DNA from: an uncultured Marinicella sp.
GTDB lineage: Bacteria; Pseudomonadota; Gammaproteobacteria; Xanthomonadales; Marinicellaceae
NCBI GenBank assembly: GCA_947502595.1
Contig: CANNAM010000012.1
Coordinates: forward strand, 1 to 64,000
DNA length: 64,000 bases
Direction of reading: 5' to 3'
A program made the position numbers and the translations under genes. Under the pieces are notes generated by a model. That model saw only the letters and a list, made by a program, of their open reading frames with translations, made no database searches and was not told where the DNA came from. Of this stretch, positions 1-7,830 are shown one piece after another; the first letter of the stretch is position 1, and each line of letters begins with the position of its first letter.

Positions 1-235
1 GAAAGATTTTGGCTGGTTTGGTGCTTGCGTTGGCATTGGGAGATTGCCACAGTCGCTTCGCTCCTTCGCAATGACATTTTTTTTATTTGGGATTGCGTTG
101 GCTTTGGGAGATTGCCACAGTCGCTTCGCTCTTTCGCAATGACATGTTTTTTTAGTTTCTCCCTGAATGACAGAATCCACTGTCATTTTGAGCGGAGCGG
201 AGCGCAGTCGAAAGATCTTGGTTGGGATGGACGGA
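1..235. repeat. Dispersed modular repeat array 1 (A, A, B units)
   Basis: This non-coding stretch before lapA consists of units that recur elsewhere in the window. Unit A (38-76 and 106-144) runs from GGGAGATTGCCACAG to TTCGCAATGACA; its ends ATTGC and GCAAT are complementary. Unit B (about 163-222) begins TGAATGACAGAATCC, contains GAGCGGAGCGGAGCGCAG and ends GTCGAAAGATCT. Bases 1-8 match the end of another B unit, so the array continues off the left edge. The open reading frame across 25-252 is only a translation of the repeat and is not annotated as a gene. Confidence 0.85.
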
Positions 236-287
236 TGTTTTTTTGGATTTAAATCAGATGACTTTTCCAAATTTATATTGAATCACT

Positions 288-293
288 TATAAT
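288..293 (+). promoter_or_regulatory. Candidate -10 element for lapA
   Basis: A perfect TATAAT lies 7 bases before the lapA ATG. No clear -35 element and no Shine-Dalgarno sequence are visible. If this -10 is used, transcription starts at or next to the ATG and the message is leaderless or nearly so. This is inferred from position only. Confidence 0.4.
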
Positions 294-300
294 ATCTATT

Positions 301-648
301 ATGAGCACTGTTAAAAAAATATTTACTTTGGTTATTGTGCTGATCTTGTTGATTGGGTCAGTTGCAATCAGTAGTTTAAATGCTGGGTCGGTGGCGTTGA
401 ACCTGTATTGGTACCAATTCAGTTTGCCCTTGGGTTTTATGCTGTTGTTATTTGCATCCATGGGCCTGTTGTGTGGCATGCTGTTGAGTTGGCTGTTATG
501 GACTTGGCCGGCCAATAGGCGCAAAACCTATTGGGAAAGAGAGTACTTTAAACTGAAGCAATTACAAGATGAACAGGTTGAAACCATTCAAGAGGCGGGC
601 TCAATAGAGCGTGCCTTGGAGACCAAATCGGCGGTTAAAATTCCATGA
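301..648 (+). CDS. lapA: LapA-type lipopolysaccharide assembly protein (DUF1049)
   Basis: This 115-residue inner-membrane protein has two hydrophobic segments (about residues 6-25 and 43-68) and a charged C-terminal tail likely to form a coiled coil in the cytoplasm. Size and layout match LapA (YciS, DUF1049), which works with LapB in the FtsH-dependent control of LpxC and hence LPS synthesis. The stop codon overlaps the lapB start by 4 nt (ATGA), the standard lapA-lapB coupling. The ATG is preceded by a TATAAT rather than by a ribosome-binding site, so the leader may be very short. Identification rests on the two-helix pattern plus the diagnostic neighbour lapB. Confidence 0.85.
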   Translation: MSTVKKIFTLVIVLILLIGSVAISSLNAGSVALNLYWYQFSLPLGFMLLLFASMGLLCGMLLSWLLWTWPANRRKTYWEREYFKLKQLQDEQVETIQEAGSIERALETKSAVKIP

Positions 649-1826
649 ATTCACAGTTTTTGTGGACTTCATTGGCCTTGTTGGCCGGGGTCTTGATGGG
701 CTTGTATTTAGCTGTCATCATGCGTGCAGGAAAAACCAAACGTACTTTTCAACAACTGAATCACCGTTATTTTAAAGGCCTGAATTACCTGCTGAATGAT
801 GAGTCAGATAAGGCCATCGATGTATTCATTCAATTGGCAGAAACTTCGCAGGAAACATTTGAACCGCAATTGGCGCTGGGTAATCTGTACCGCCGCAAAG
901 GTGAGGTAGATCGGGCAATTAAATTGCACCAAGCTTTGATTGCGCAAGCTGAACTGCCGGAGCGTTACCGCACCCGTGCTTTGTTGGCGATTGGTAAAGA
1001 TTACATGAGTGCAGGCTTGTTGGACCGAGCCGAAGTGTTGTTTTCTGAGTTGGTTGAGATAGAAGCGCACACGCCAGAGGCCTTACAATCATTGGTTGAA
1101 ATTTACCAACAAGAACAAGATTGGTTACAGGCAATCAAATCAGCCACTCGTTTCCAAACTGCCACCCAACGCAACATGCAAACATCAATAGGTCATTATT
1201 ACTGTGAGCTGGCTGAAATGTCGTTGCAGCAAGATGACATTCAACAGGCAGAAAAGTACTTGGCTTCGGCTTTGCGGATTGATGATGTGTCGGTCAGGGC
1301 GCACTTAATCACGGCCAGAATTCATCAGGACCAGCAACAATGGCAACAAGCCATCAATGCCTACCAAGCTGCTAAACAGGCCGACTCTGCATTTATTCCA
1401 TTGTTCATCAATGATTTGGCAAATTGCTATTTGGCCTTGGGCGAGGGTGAGCAGTTAGAAGCAGAGTTGTTGAAATGGATTGAAACCTACCGTGGGGTGT
1501 CACCGGTTTTGACTTTGGCCAGTTATTACGCCAAAGAAAAAGACGAAGCATTTGCGACCGAATTCTTAACAGCTCAGATGAACAACCGTGCTTCTTTCAA
1601 GGGTTTGAATGCTTTGATTGAATTGAACGAAGCTGAATTAAGTCAATTGGGCGATGATTTCGCATACTTCAATGTGCTCAAAGACTTGATAGCTAAGTTA
1701 TTGAAAAATAAACCTAAATTGCGTTGTAGAAAATGTGGTTTTGGCGCCAAGTCGTTGCATTGGCAGTGTCCAAGTTGTAAAAATTGGGGTGTGGTTAAAC
1801 CTATCTATGGACTTGAGTCTGAATAA
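645..1826 (+). CDS. lapB: LapB (YciM), TPR protein with rubredoxin-like metal-binding tail
   Basis: This 393-residue protein has one N-terminal transmembrane helix (about residues 7-26) with the GxxMGLYLAVIM pattern, a long series of tetratricopeptide helices (about 40-330) and a C-terminal rubredoxin-type knuckle with CxxC pairs at about residues 361/364 and 375/378. This is the exact LapB architecture. LapB is an essential inner-membrane scaffold that delivers LpxC to FtsH and contacts the LPS transport machinery; the metal site is needed for function in E. coli. The length fits E. coli LapB (389). The gene overlaps lapA by 4 nt and the next gene by 20 nt, so the three are probably one operon. 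Confidence 0.95.
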   Translation: MNSQFLWTSLALLAGVLMGLYLAVIMRAGKTKRTFQQLNHRYFKGLNYLLNDESDKAIDVFIQLAETSQETFEPQLALGNLYRRKGEVDRAIKLHQALIAQAELPERYRTRALLAIGKDYMSAGLLDRAEVLFSELVEIEAHTPEALQSLVEIYQQEQDWLQAIKSATRFQTATQRNMQTSIGHYYCELAEMSLQQDDIQQAEKYLASALRIDDVSVRAHLITARIHQDQQQWQQAINAYQAAKQADSAFIPLFINDLANCYLALGEGEQLEAELLKWIETYRGVSPVLTLASYYAKEKDEAFATEFLTAQMNNRASFKGLNALIELNEAELSQLGDDFAYFNVLKDLIAKLLKNKPKLRCRKCGFGAKSLHWQCPSCKNWGVVKPIYGLESE

Positions 1827-2775
1827 TTACTTGTTGCTGAGCGTGGCTATGGCTGCGCTGGTGCTGCTGCTGTTGTGGCGATATGCCTACCACAGCCAGT
1901 TGTTGGTTTACGACGCCCAAAGTTCACGCAGTTTACATCAGGGAAAAACCTTAACAGCGGCAGGTATTTTGATGTTTGTGCCGTGGTGTTTGATGGGTGT
2001 GTTTGTGGCTCCGTGGTTTTTACATTTTTACTTGGTGCTGGCTTTGAGTGTACTGGGGTTCGTTGATGACCGGTATGATCTTTCATTCAAGCTTCGGCTG
2101 TTGGTACAGCTATTGGCAGCGGTGGCTACACTGTATGCGGCCGGTATGGTAACTCCACTTTGGTTGCAGGTGTTTCTGATTTTTTGTTTGTTGTGGTGGG
2201 TCAATTTATTTAACTTCATGGATGGGGCCAATGGCATGGCTGGCTTGCATGGGGTGGTCAGTTTGAGTTTTTATGGCTTTATTTTTCTGAACAGCTCAAA
2301 CTTGAACAGTTTTTATGCCTTTGTGGCCTTGTCTTGTGTTTTGGTGTTGGTGGTTTATTTACACTTTAACCTGTGGCTTAAAAAGTTATTCATGGGTGAT
2401 TCGGGCAGTTTGCCCTTGGCTTGGGTGATTGCAGTGATGGCTTTGTGTGCCATCCAAACCGATTCGCTCAGTTATGTGCAGGTGGCCAGCATACATGCGG
2501 TTTTTATTGTTGATGCGAGCATGACTTTGCTGTTGCGTTGGCGTCGTGGTGAGAACATCACCCAGGCCCATGCCAGCCACTTGTATCAGCGTCTGGTTAA
2601 AACTGGTCGCTCTCACCCGCAGGTTTCAGGCGGCTATGCTGCTTTAACCGTGGTATTATGCTTACTGGTTTGGCTGACATTGCACAGCACATGGTTGGTT
2701 CAATGGACGGTGTTGGCGCTGGTGTATGTGTTTTTATTGGCAGTTTTTATGAAATTTTTAAACTTGGGGCGCTAG
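1807..2775 (+). CDS. WecA/MraY-family undecaprenyl-phosphate glycosyltransferase (WbpL-like)
   Basis: This 323-residue polytopic membrane protein has about ten hydrophobic segments. Family motifs are visible: FVDDRYDLS near residue 87 (Mg-binding Asp pair), NFMDGANGMAG near 138, a FMGDSGS loop near 198 and a HASHLYQR motif near 256. It should transfer a sugar-1-phosphate from a UDP-sugar to undecaprenyl phosphate, starting O-antigen or another glycan. I chose the ATG at 1807, which overlaps the lapB end by 20 nt; the frame is open farther upstream (to 1735) but that part lies inside the lapB zinc-knuckle codons and encodes no plausible protein. With the dehydratase downstream it resembles the WbpL-WbpM pair at the end of Pseudomonas O-antigen loci. 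The exact sugar cannot be told. Confidence 0.85.
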   Translation: MDLSLNNYLLLSVAMAALVLLLLWRYAYHSQLLVYDAQSSRSLHQGKTLTAAGILMFVPWCLMGVFVAPWFLHFYLVLALSVLGFVDDRYDLSFKLRLLVQLLAAVATLYAAGMVTPLWLQVFLIFCLLWWVNLFNFMDGANGMAGLHGVVSLSFYGFIFLNSSNLNSFYAFVALSCVLVLVVYLHFNLWLKKLFMGDSGSLPLAWVIAVMALCAIQTDSLSYVQVASIHAVFIVDASMTLLLRWRRGENITQAHASHLYQRLVKTGRSHPQVSGGYAALTVVLCLLVWLTLHSTWLVQWTVLALVYVFLLAVFMKFLNLGR

Positions 2776-2798
2776 AATAGCTCAATGAGAATGAAGCA

Positions 2799-4700
2799 AT
2801 GAAAAGGCGATTATTACATTTGCGCTTGGCGGTGGTGGCTCATGACTTGTTCATGACCTGGTTGGCGTGGGTGTTGGGTTTTTTAATTCGCTACAGCATT
2901 TGGCCTGATTCGCCCAGTATCGACTTGTGGTCATTTGAAATTTTCACGGTGTTGCTTATTCAGGGCATCATTTGTTTTGCTTTCAATATGTACCGAGGTT
3001 TGTGGCGTTTTGCCAGTGTGCCTGATTTAATCAATTTAGTAAAATCCGCTACCATAGGTACTTTGGCCATTGCCTTGATGTTCTTTTTGATCAATCGCTT
3101 GGATGGTATTCCACGCAGTGTTTTATTGATGTATCCGGTGTTATTGGTGCTCTTATGGGGTGGTCCCAGAATCACTTATCGGATGTGGAAAGACAAATAT
3201 TTTAACCTGTCAGATGGTAATAAGCCCCGAGTATTGATCATCGGTGCCGGTCAAATTGCTGAGTTGTTTATTCGCAATGCAGCCAGTCATCAATCCTGTC
3301 ATGTGATTCGAATTATCGATGACAACAAAGCTTTTGGAGGCACGCAAATTCGCGGTGTTAAAATCCAATCAGGCATCGAAAACATCCAACAAATCGTGGC
3401 AGATTTTGATATTGAGTTGGTGGTAATAGCCAAGCAAAACCCCAGTGCTGATTTAATTAAGCTGGTGGTTGATGAGTTGGCCGCAACCAATTGCATGATT
3501 CGAGTGGCGCCTGATCCTGAGGACTATGACAATAATTTAATCAACGTCAATCAGTTGCAACCAATCACGGTTGAAGATTTGTTGGGCCGTGAAAAAGTTG
3601 AGTTAGATTGGCAAGCAGTGGCCAGTTACATTAAAAATAAATCAGTGCTGGTGACCGGTGGTGGTGGCTCGATTGGTTCTGAGCTGTGTCGACAATTGGC
3701 CCGCATTGGGGTCAGCCAGCTGAGCATCATTGACCATTCAGAATACAATTTATACCAGATTGATAAAGAGCTAAGCAGTGAACATTTGGTGGTTAATTCT
3801 CACCTCGGTGATGTCACCAATAAAGCGTATTTATACCATATTTTCAAGCAGCACAAACCTGATGTGGTGTTCCATGCTGCGGCTTATAAGCACGTGCCTT
3901 TATTAGAAAGTCATGCCAGTGAAGGCTTTTTAAACAATGTCATAGGCACCCGCAATGTGGCAGATTGTTGTGATGATTTTGGGGTGGATAAAATGGTCTT
4001 GATTTCAACCGACAAAGCCGTAAATCCATACAGTGTAATGGGTGCCACCAAACGCTTGTCGGAGAAATACTGTCAATACAAAAACCAAAGCAGTGACACT
4101 GAGTTTCTGACTGTAAGGTTTGGCAATGTATTGGGTTCAGCGGGCTCAGTGGTGCCATTGTTTGAACAACAAATTGCCCAAGGTGGTCCGGTGACCGTGA
4201 CAGATGAGAAAATGGAACGTTATTTCATGACCATTGAAGAAGCGTGTCAATTGATTTTGCAAAGTCTGTTGTTAGGCAAGGACAATGAAATACTGGTGTT
4301 GGACATGGGTCAGCCGGTTAAAATTAAATCTTTGGCGCAGCGCATGATTGCATTATCAGGCAAAGGCAAAGACATCAAGATCAGCATCACCGGCTTGCGC
4401 ACTGGGGAAAAGTTGTATGAAGAATTGCACTATGACATTGAGAACTTGGCGCCGACTAAAATACCTAAAATCAGTGGTGTCAAAAAAGCCCATGTTCAAG
4501 CCCAACAATTGCCTGAGTTGATACAACAAGGTCATCAGGCAGCCCTTAAATATGAACAAGCTGAAATCAAAAAGATTTTGGCCCAATTGGTGCCCGAATT
4601 CAAAGGTCATGAGCTGCGTTTGTTGCAAAGTACAACGGCCTTAAAAACTTCACAGTCGAATGGGAAGCCAGTGACCAGTAAAAATAAATTAAAGGAATGA
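2799..4700 (+). CDS. WbpM/CapD/FlaA1-type membrane-anchored nucleoside-diphosphate-sugar dehydratase
   Basis: This 633-residue protein has four N-terminal transmembrane helices (about 1-130), a first Rossmann fold with VLIIGAGQIAELF (about 145-160), and a C-terminal extended SDR domain opening with VLVTGGGGSIGSE (about 283-296). The catalytic segment reads STDKAVNPYSVMGATKR near residue 405: as in WbpM, PglF and FlaA1, the usual SDR tyrosine is methionine and the lysine is retained. Such enzymes convert UDP-GlcNAc to a 4-keto-6-deoxy sugar at the cytoplasmic face, the first step to QuiNAc, FucNAc or bacillosamine-type sugars. The length (about 630-665 in the family) indicates a complete gene. 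It lies 23 nt after the glycosyltransferase and 1 nt before galU. Confidence 0.9.
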   Translation: MKRRLLHLRLAVVAHDLFMTWLAWVLGFLIRYSIWPDSPSIDLWSFEIFTVLLIQGIICFAFNMYRGLWRFASVPDLINLVKSATIGTLAIALMFFLINRLDGIPRSVLLMYPVLLVLLWGGPRITYRMWKDKYFNLSDGNKPRVLIIGAGQIAELFIRNAASHQSCHVIRIIDDNKAFGGTQIRGVKIQSGIENIQQIVADFDIELVVIAKQNPSADLIKLVVDELAATNCMIRVAPDPEDYDNNLINVNQLQPITVEDLLGREKVELDWQAVASYIKNKSVLVTGGGGSIGSELCRQLARIGVSQLSIIDHSEYNLYQIDKELSSEHLVVNSHLGDVTNKAYLYHIFKQHKPDVVFHAAAYKHVPLLESHASEGFLNNVIGTRNVADCCDDFGVDKMVLISTDKAVNPYSVMGATKRLSEKYCQYKNQSSDTEFLTVRFGNVLGSAGSVVPLFEQQIAQGGPVTVTDEKMERYFMTIEEACQLILQSLLLGKDNEILVLDMGQPVKIKSLAQRMIALSGKGKDIKISITGLRTGEKLYEELHYDIENLAPTKIPKISGVKKAHVQAQQLPELIQQGHQAALKYEQAEIKKILAQLVPEFKGHELRLLQSTTALKTSQSNGKPVTSKNKLKE

Positions 4701-4701
4701 G

Positions 4702-5565
4702 ATGAAAAAAATCACCAAAGCTGTATTTCCAGTCGGCGGTATGGGAACTCGATTTTTACCTGCCACCAAATCTATCCCCAAAGAGTTGTTGCCCATCATT
4801 GATAAGCCGCTGATTCAGTATGCAGTGGAAGAAGCCATTGAAGCGGGCATCGAAACTTTGATTTTTATCACCAGTGCCAGTAAACATGCAATCAGCGATC
4901 ATTTTGATCCGATGCCTGATTTACGCGCTAAGTTTGTCAGTCAGAACAAACAACATTTGGTTAAGAAGCTCGACACTTTGCCATTGGAAATTCAACGGGT
5001 GTTCATTCCACAAGGACAACCCTTGGGTTTGGGTCATGCTGTGCTACAAGCAGAGGCCATGATTGAAGACGATGAGATGTTTGCGGTGATTCTGGCCGAT
5101 GATTTCATTCAAGCCGAGTACAATCCTTTGCGCCGCTTAATTGCGGTGGCTGAAAGCAATGGTCGTGCGACCATCAGTGTTGAAGCTGTGGAACGTCAAC
5201 GGATTTCTAGTTATGGGGTGATCGCCCCTGGTCAATGGCAAGGGGACCATGTCAGCGTCAATGAAATTATAGAAAAACCTGATGCAGCTTCTGCGCCTTC
5301 TGAATTTGGGGTCATCGGTCGCTATGTGTTACCGCAAAGTATTTTTGCTGTTTTGAGTCAAACTCAGATGGATAAAAACCATGAAATTCAATTGACTGAT
5401 GCCTTGAAAGAACTGATTCAACTTGATGGATTACAGGCTGTTAAATTGGCCGGTCAAAGGTTCGATTGCGGCAGTCAAGATGGTTTCGTGTTGGCCAATT
5501 TACATGTTGCCATGCAGGACGGTGATTTGAATCAAAAGATCCGCAGTTATTTGACTGAACACTGA
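4702..5565 (+). CDS. galU: UTP-glucose-1-phosphate uridylyltransferase
   Basis: GalU makes UDP-glucose from UTP and glucose-1-phosphate for LPS core, capsule and osmoprotectant synthesis. The N-terminus has the nucleotide-binding signature FPVGGMGTRFLPATKSIPKE (residues 9-28; the usual PVAGLGTR has become PVGGMGTR), followed by the LPIIDKPLIQYAVEEA sugar-nucleotide loop, LADDFI near 131 (metal-binding Asp), and EKPDAASAPSEFGVIGRYVL near 190. At 287 residues it is full length. A Shine-Dalgarno AAGGA lies 7 nt before the ATG and the gene follows the dehydratase by a single base, so it closes the glycan operon. Immediately after the stop begins the second repeat array. Confidence 0.95.
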   Translation: MKKITKAVFPVGGMGTRFLPATKSIPKELLPIIDKPLIQYAVEEAIEAGIETLIFITSASKHAISDHFDPMPDLRAKFVSQNKQHLVKKLDTLPLEIQRVFIPQGQPLGLGHAVLQAEAMIEDDEMFAVILADDFIQAEYNPLRRLIAVAESNGRATISVEAVERQRISSYGVIAPGQWQGDHVSVNEIIEKPDAASAPSEFGVIGRYVLPQSIFAVLSQTQMDKNHEIQLTDALKELIQLDGLQAVKLAGQRFDCGSQDGFVLANLHVAMQDGDLNQKIRSYLTEH

Positions 5566-5597
5566 GCCCGTAGATTGGCTCTGATGTCGTTTGTTTT

Positions 5598-6251
5598 GGG
5601 AGATTGCCACAGTCGTGCCTCGGCAACTGCTCCTGCGTTGCCCTAACTAACTGCATCCATGTAGGGGTCCTTCGCAATGACATGCTTATTTTTAGTTTTA
5701 GTCTGAATGACATAAACTCTGTCATCTTGAGCGCAGCGGAGCGCAGTCGAAAGATCTCAGGCGGGGTAGAGTGGTGTTTTTTTGAAGATCGCGTTTGCTT
5801 TAGGAGATTGATAAAACAACATCCATGTCGTTTTACCCTCCGGGCTGCTGCGCAGGGCTAAAAGGCTGTCCTGCCTTTTAGTCTTCAGTCGCTGTCGCTC
5901 CATCTGAATGACAGAATCCACTGTCATCTTGAGCGGAGCGGAGCGCAGTCGAAAGATCTTAAGCGGGGTTGGGGATTGCGTTGGCTTTAGGAGATTGCCA
6001 CAGTCGCTTCGCTCCTTCGCAATGACATGTTTCTTTTTAGTTTTAGTCTGAATGACAGAATTTCCTGTCATCTTGAGCGGAGCGGAGCGCAGTCGAAAGA
6101 TCTTGGTTTGGTGTTTGTTTAGGATTGCGTTGGCATTGGGAGATTGCCACAGTCGCTTCGCTCCTTCGCAATGACATGCTTCTTTTTAGTTTTAGTCTGA
6201 ATGACATAAACTCTGTCATCTTGAGCGCAGCGAAGCGCAGTCAAAAGATCT
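5598..6251. repeat. Dispersed modular repeat array 2 (A-long, B, C, B, A, B, A, B)
   Basis: The galU to 6414 gap is filled by repeat units: A-long 5598-5684, B about 5702-5757, C about 5803-5902, B 5903-5961, A 5990-6028, B 6048-6103, A 6138-6178, B 6197-6251. A-long is unit A with about 50 extra bases between its two ends. Unit C starts GGAGATTGATAAAACAAC, carries GGGCTGCTGCGCAGGGCTA and a copy of CCTTTTAGTC, then joins a B unit. B copies differ at a few bases (GAGCGGAGC, GAGCGCAGC). Reading frames here (for example 5604-5861) are repeat translations. Bases 6252-6413 are the leader of the next gene. Confidence 0.9.
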
Positions 6252-6413
6252 CGGGTGGTTTGGAGTGGTGCTTAATTGGCTGGAATTAGGCTGTTGCTTG
6301 CTTAAATGGTGGTAATTCATGAGTTTTTCATTATTTTTTCATGGCTTTTTCAGGATGTGAGGAGCTTGCTCTGGCACAATGTATTTACAATTTAAATTAA
6401 ATCGGAGTATGGT

Positions 6414-6665
6414 ATGAAAACATTTATGGTGGCTTTATTGATGATGAGTTCTTTGGCTCAAGCAGTCAGTTTACAAAACAAAGACAACAAAAGTTATGAC
6501 ATCAAAGTCAAAGGCAGTTCAACCATGAGTACATCAATCAGCAGTGGTACCACCAAAAGCAGTATTTGTAGCTCATCTTGTACCATTGAAGTAGAAGGGG
6601 TGGGCAGTATTGAAGCCAGTGGTTCGGACCGTGTTGTGATCAAAGACGGTAAACTGTCTAAATAA
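6414..6665 (+). CDS. Small secreted Ser/Thr-rich hypothetical protein
   Basis: This 83-residue protein is not recognised. Residues 1-17 (MKTFMVALLMMSSLAQA) form a clear signal peptide with an AQA cleavage site, giving a mature chain of about 66 residues rich in Ser, Thr, Lys and Gly. The mature part has a Cys pair, ICSSSC, about residue 51-56, and short alternating beta-like stretches (YDIKVKG, CTIEVEG, GSIEASG, RVVIKDG). The start is supported by a CGGAG Shine-Dalgarno 6 nt upstream. It stands alone between the repeat array and cdd, on the opposite strand from cdd, with a stem-loop after it. A small periplasmic or surface protein is a reasonable inference; function unknown. Confidence 0.6.
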   Translation: MKTFMVALLMMSSLAQAVSLQNKDNKSYDIKVKGSSTMSTSISSGTTKSSICSSSCTIEVEGVGSIEASGSDRVVIKDGKLSK

Positions 6666-6765
6666 ACCTCAGGTCAACCTCATTCATCACACGGCGGCAT
6701 CAGCAGGGCGTTATTGAAACCTGCGTCGCTCGCTGTGGTTGAATGAACAGTTGTTGTTAACACGG

Positions 6766-6808
6766 ATTGAGGCGCTTACTGCTGGCAGTACAGTGCCTCA
6801 ATTGCTTT
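6766..6808 (+). terminator. Stem-loop downstream of the small secreted protein gene
   Basis: ATTGAGGC (6766-6773) pairs with GCCTCAAT (6795-6802), with an inner ACTGC/GCAGT pairing, followed by TGCTTTTCC. It sits between the 83-residue gene and the end of the convergent cdd gene, as expected for a terminator, although the U-tract is short. Confidence 0.5.
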
Positions 6809-6830
6809 TCCTAGGAATATTTATGGCCAG

Positions 6831-7223
6831 TTAAAGTTTTGACGGGTGAAAAGCGTTGGGCAGCAGTTCATCGATACTTTGCGTACTGAATTGGCCATCT
6901 GCGGTTTCTAAATGAATTTGGGTGCTGGCATCGCCATGTTCTGCTATGATTTGTCGACAAGCGCCGCAAGGAGGGCAGGTGTTACCAGGTTTACCAATAA
7001 TCAAGATTTGTTTTATGCTTTTGCCGCCATTGAGTATCATTTGTGCCACTGCAGACTGTTCTGCACAACAACCAATCGGGTAGGCGGCATTTTCCACATT
7101 GCAACCGCTGTGAATGTTGCCCTGTTCATCAACTATCGCCGCTCCTACATAAAATTCAGAGTACGGTGCATAGGCCATGTTGCGGGCTTTTTCAGCAATC
7201 GGTAGTAATTTTTCTGGCTTCAT
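6831..7223 (-). CDS. cdd: Cytidine deaminase
   Basis: This 130-residue enzyme deaminates cytidine and deoxycytidine to uridine forms in pyrimidine salvage. The zinc site is visible: CNVENAAYPIGCCAEQSAV near residues 41-59 (catalytic Glu in CAE) and PCGACRQ near 86-92, giving the three Cys ligands of the short tetrameric class. The substrate loop YAPYSEFYVGAA (about 18-29) is also present. Length is normal for the homotetrameric type rather than the 290-residue E. coli enzyme. The start overlaps the hpt stop by 4 nt, so the two salvage genes are translationally coupled. Confidence 0.95.
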   Translation of the reverse strand: MKPEKLLPIAEKARNMAYAPYSEFYVGAAIVDEQGNIHSGCNVENAAYPIGCCAEQSAVAQMILNGGKSIKQILIIGKPGNTCPPCGACRQIIAEHGDASTQIHLETADGQFSTQSIDELLPNAFHPSKL

Positions 7224-7762
7224 TCGGGCGTTGGAATGTAATAGATTTCAGGCAGCTGGCGTAATTTTTCATCCAAATCCATGCCGTAACCGAAAATGAA
7301 ATGGTCTGGGATGTTCAAGGCGATGTAATCAGGTTTGTAGTTGGCGTATGGGCGGTCATGTTGTTTGTGAATTAAAACCACCGAAGAAACTGATTTGGCA
7401 CCCTTTTTAATACACCAATCATGCGCCGCTTCCAAAGTATGGCCTTCATCATAAATGTCGTCACAGAGGATGACATGGTGGTTTTCCATGTTGATTTCAG
7501 GTTGGTATTTCCACACCAACTGCCCACCTGTTTTACTTTTGCCGTAGCGCGACAGTTGCAGGTAGTCCATTTCCATATCCAGGTTCAGTTTGGTGGATAA
7601 AGCGGAAGCAAATATCATGCCGCCATTCATGATGGTTAAAAAAGCCACTTCTTTGCCACTGAAATCTTGGTTGATTTGCTTGGCCAGTTGCTCAATTGAA
7701 TCATTAAGTTGTGATTGCTTGATCAGTACTTGGCTGTTGGGTGGTAATATTTTGTTATACAT
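7220..7762 (-). CDS. hpt: Hypoxanthine-guanine phosphoribosyltransferase
   Basis: This 180-residue type I phosphoribosyltransferase attaches ribose-5-phosphate from PRPP to hypoxanthine or guanine in purine salvage. The PRPP-binding motif reads VILCDDIYDEGHT (about residues 96-108), preceded by the flexible-loop SRYGKSKTGG and followed by a hypoxanthine pocket with PDYIALNIPDHFIFGYGMD near 143-161, typical of HPRT. It is first in a two-gene operon with cdd (4-nt overlap) and is divergent from the peroxiredoxin gene across a 68-bp gap. Substrate preference between hypoxanthine and guanine cannot be read from the sequence. Confidence 0.9.
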   Translation of the reverse strand: MYNKILPPNSQVLIKQSQLNDSIEQLAKQINQDFSGKEVAFLTIMNGGMIFASALSTKLNLDMEMDYLQLSRYGKSKTGGQLVWKYQPEINMENHHVILCDDIYDEGHTLEAAHDWCIKKGAKSVSSVVLIHKQHDRPYANYKPDYIALNIPDHFIFGYGMDLDEKLRQLPEIYYIPTPE

Positions 7763-7830
7763 GGTGTTAATGGTTTCTCAGTGGATTGAAAGTTGGTAGA
7801 ATAATCTTTTTTACTCGTATTGAGAATAAA

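Noticed and set aside
25-252. Open reading frame across repeat array 1 with the peptide FERSGAQSKDL
   Set aside because: It is a translation of repeat units A and B; the same peptides appear in several frames elsewhere.
1735-1806. N-terminal extension of the glycosyltransferase
   Set aside because: It lies in another frame of the lapB zinc-knuckle codons; the ATG at 1807 begins a normal membrane protein.
5604-6071. Open frames on both strands in repeat array 2
   Set aside because: They follow repeat units and have no ribosome-binding sites or coding character.
5598-6251. Possible CRISPR array
   Set aside because: Units are of different types, unequal length and irregular spacing; no cas gene is present.
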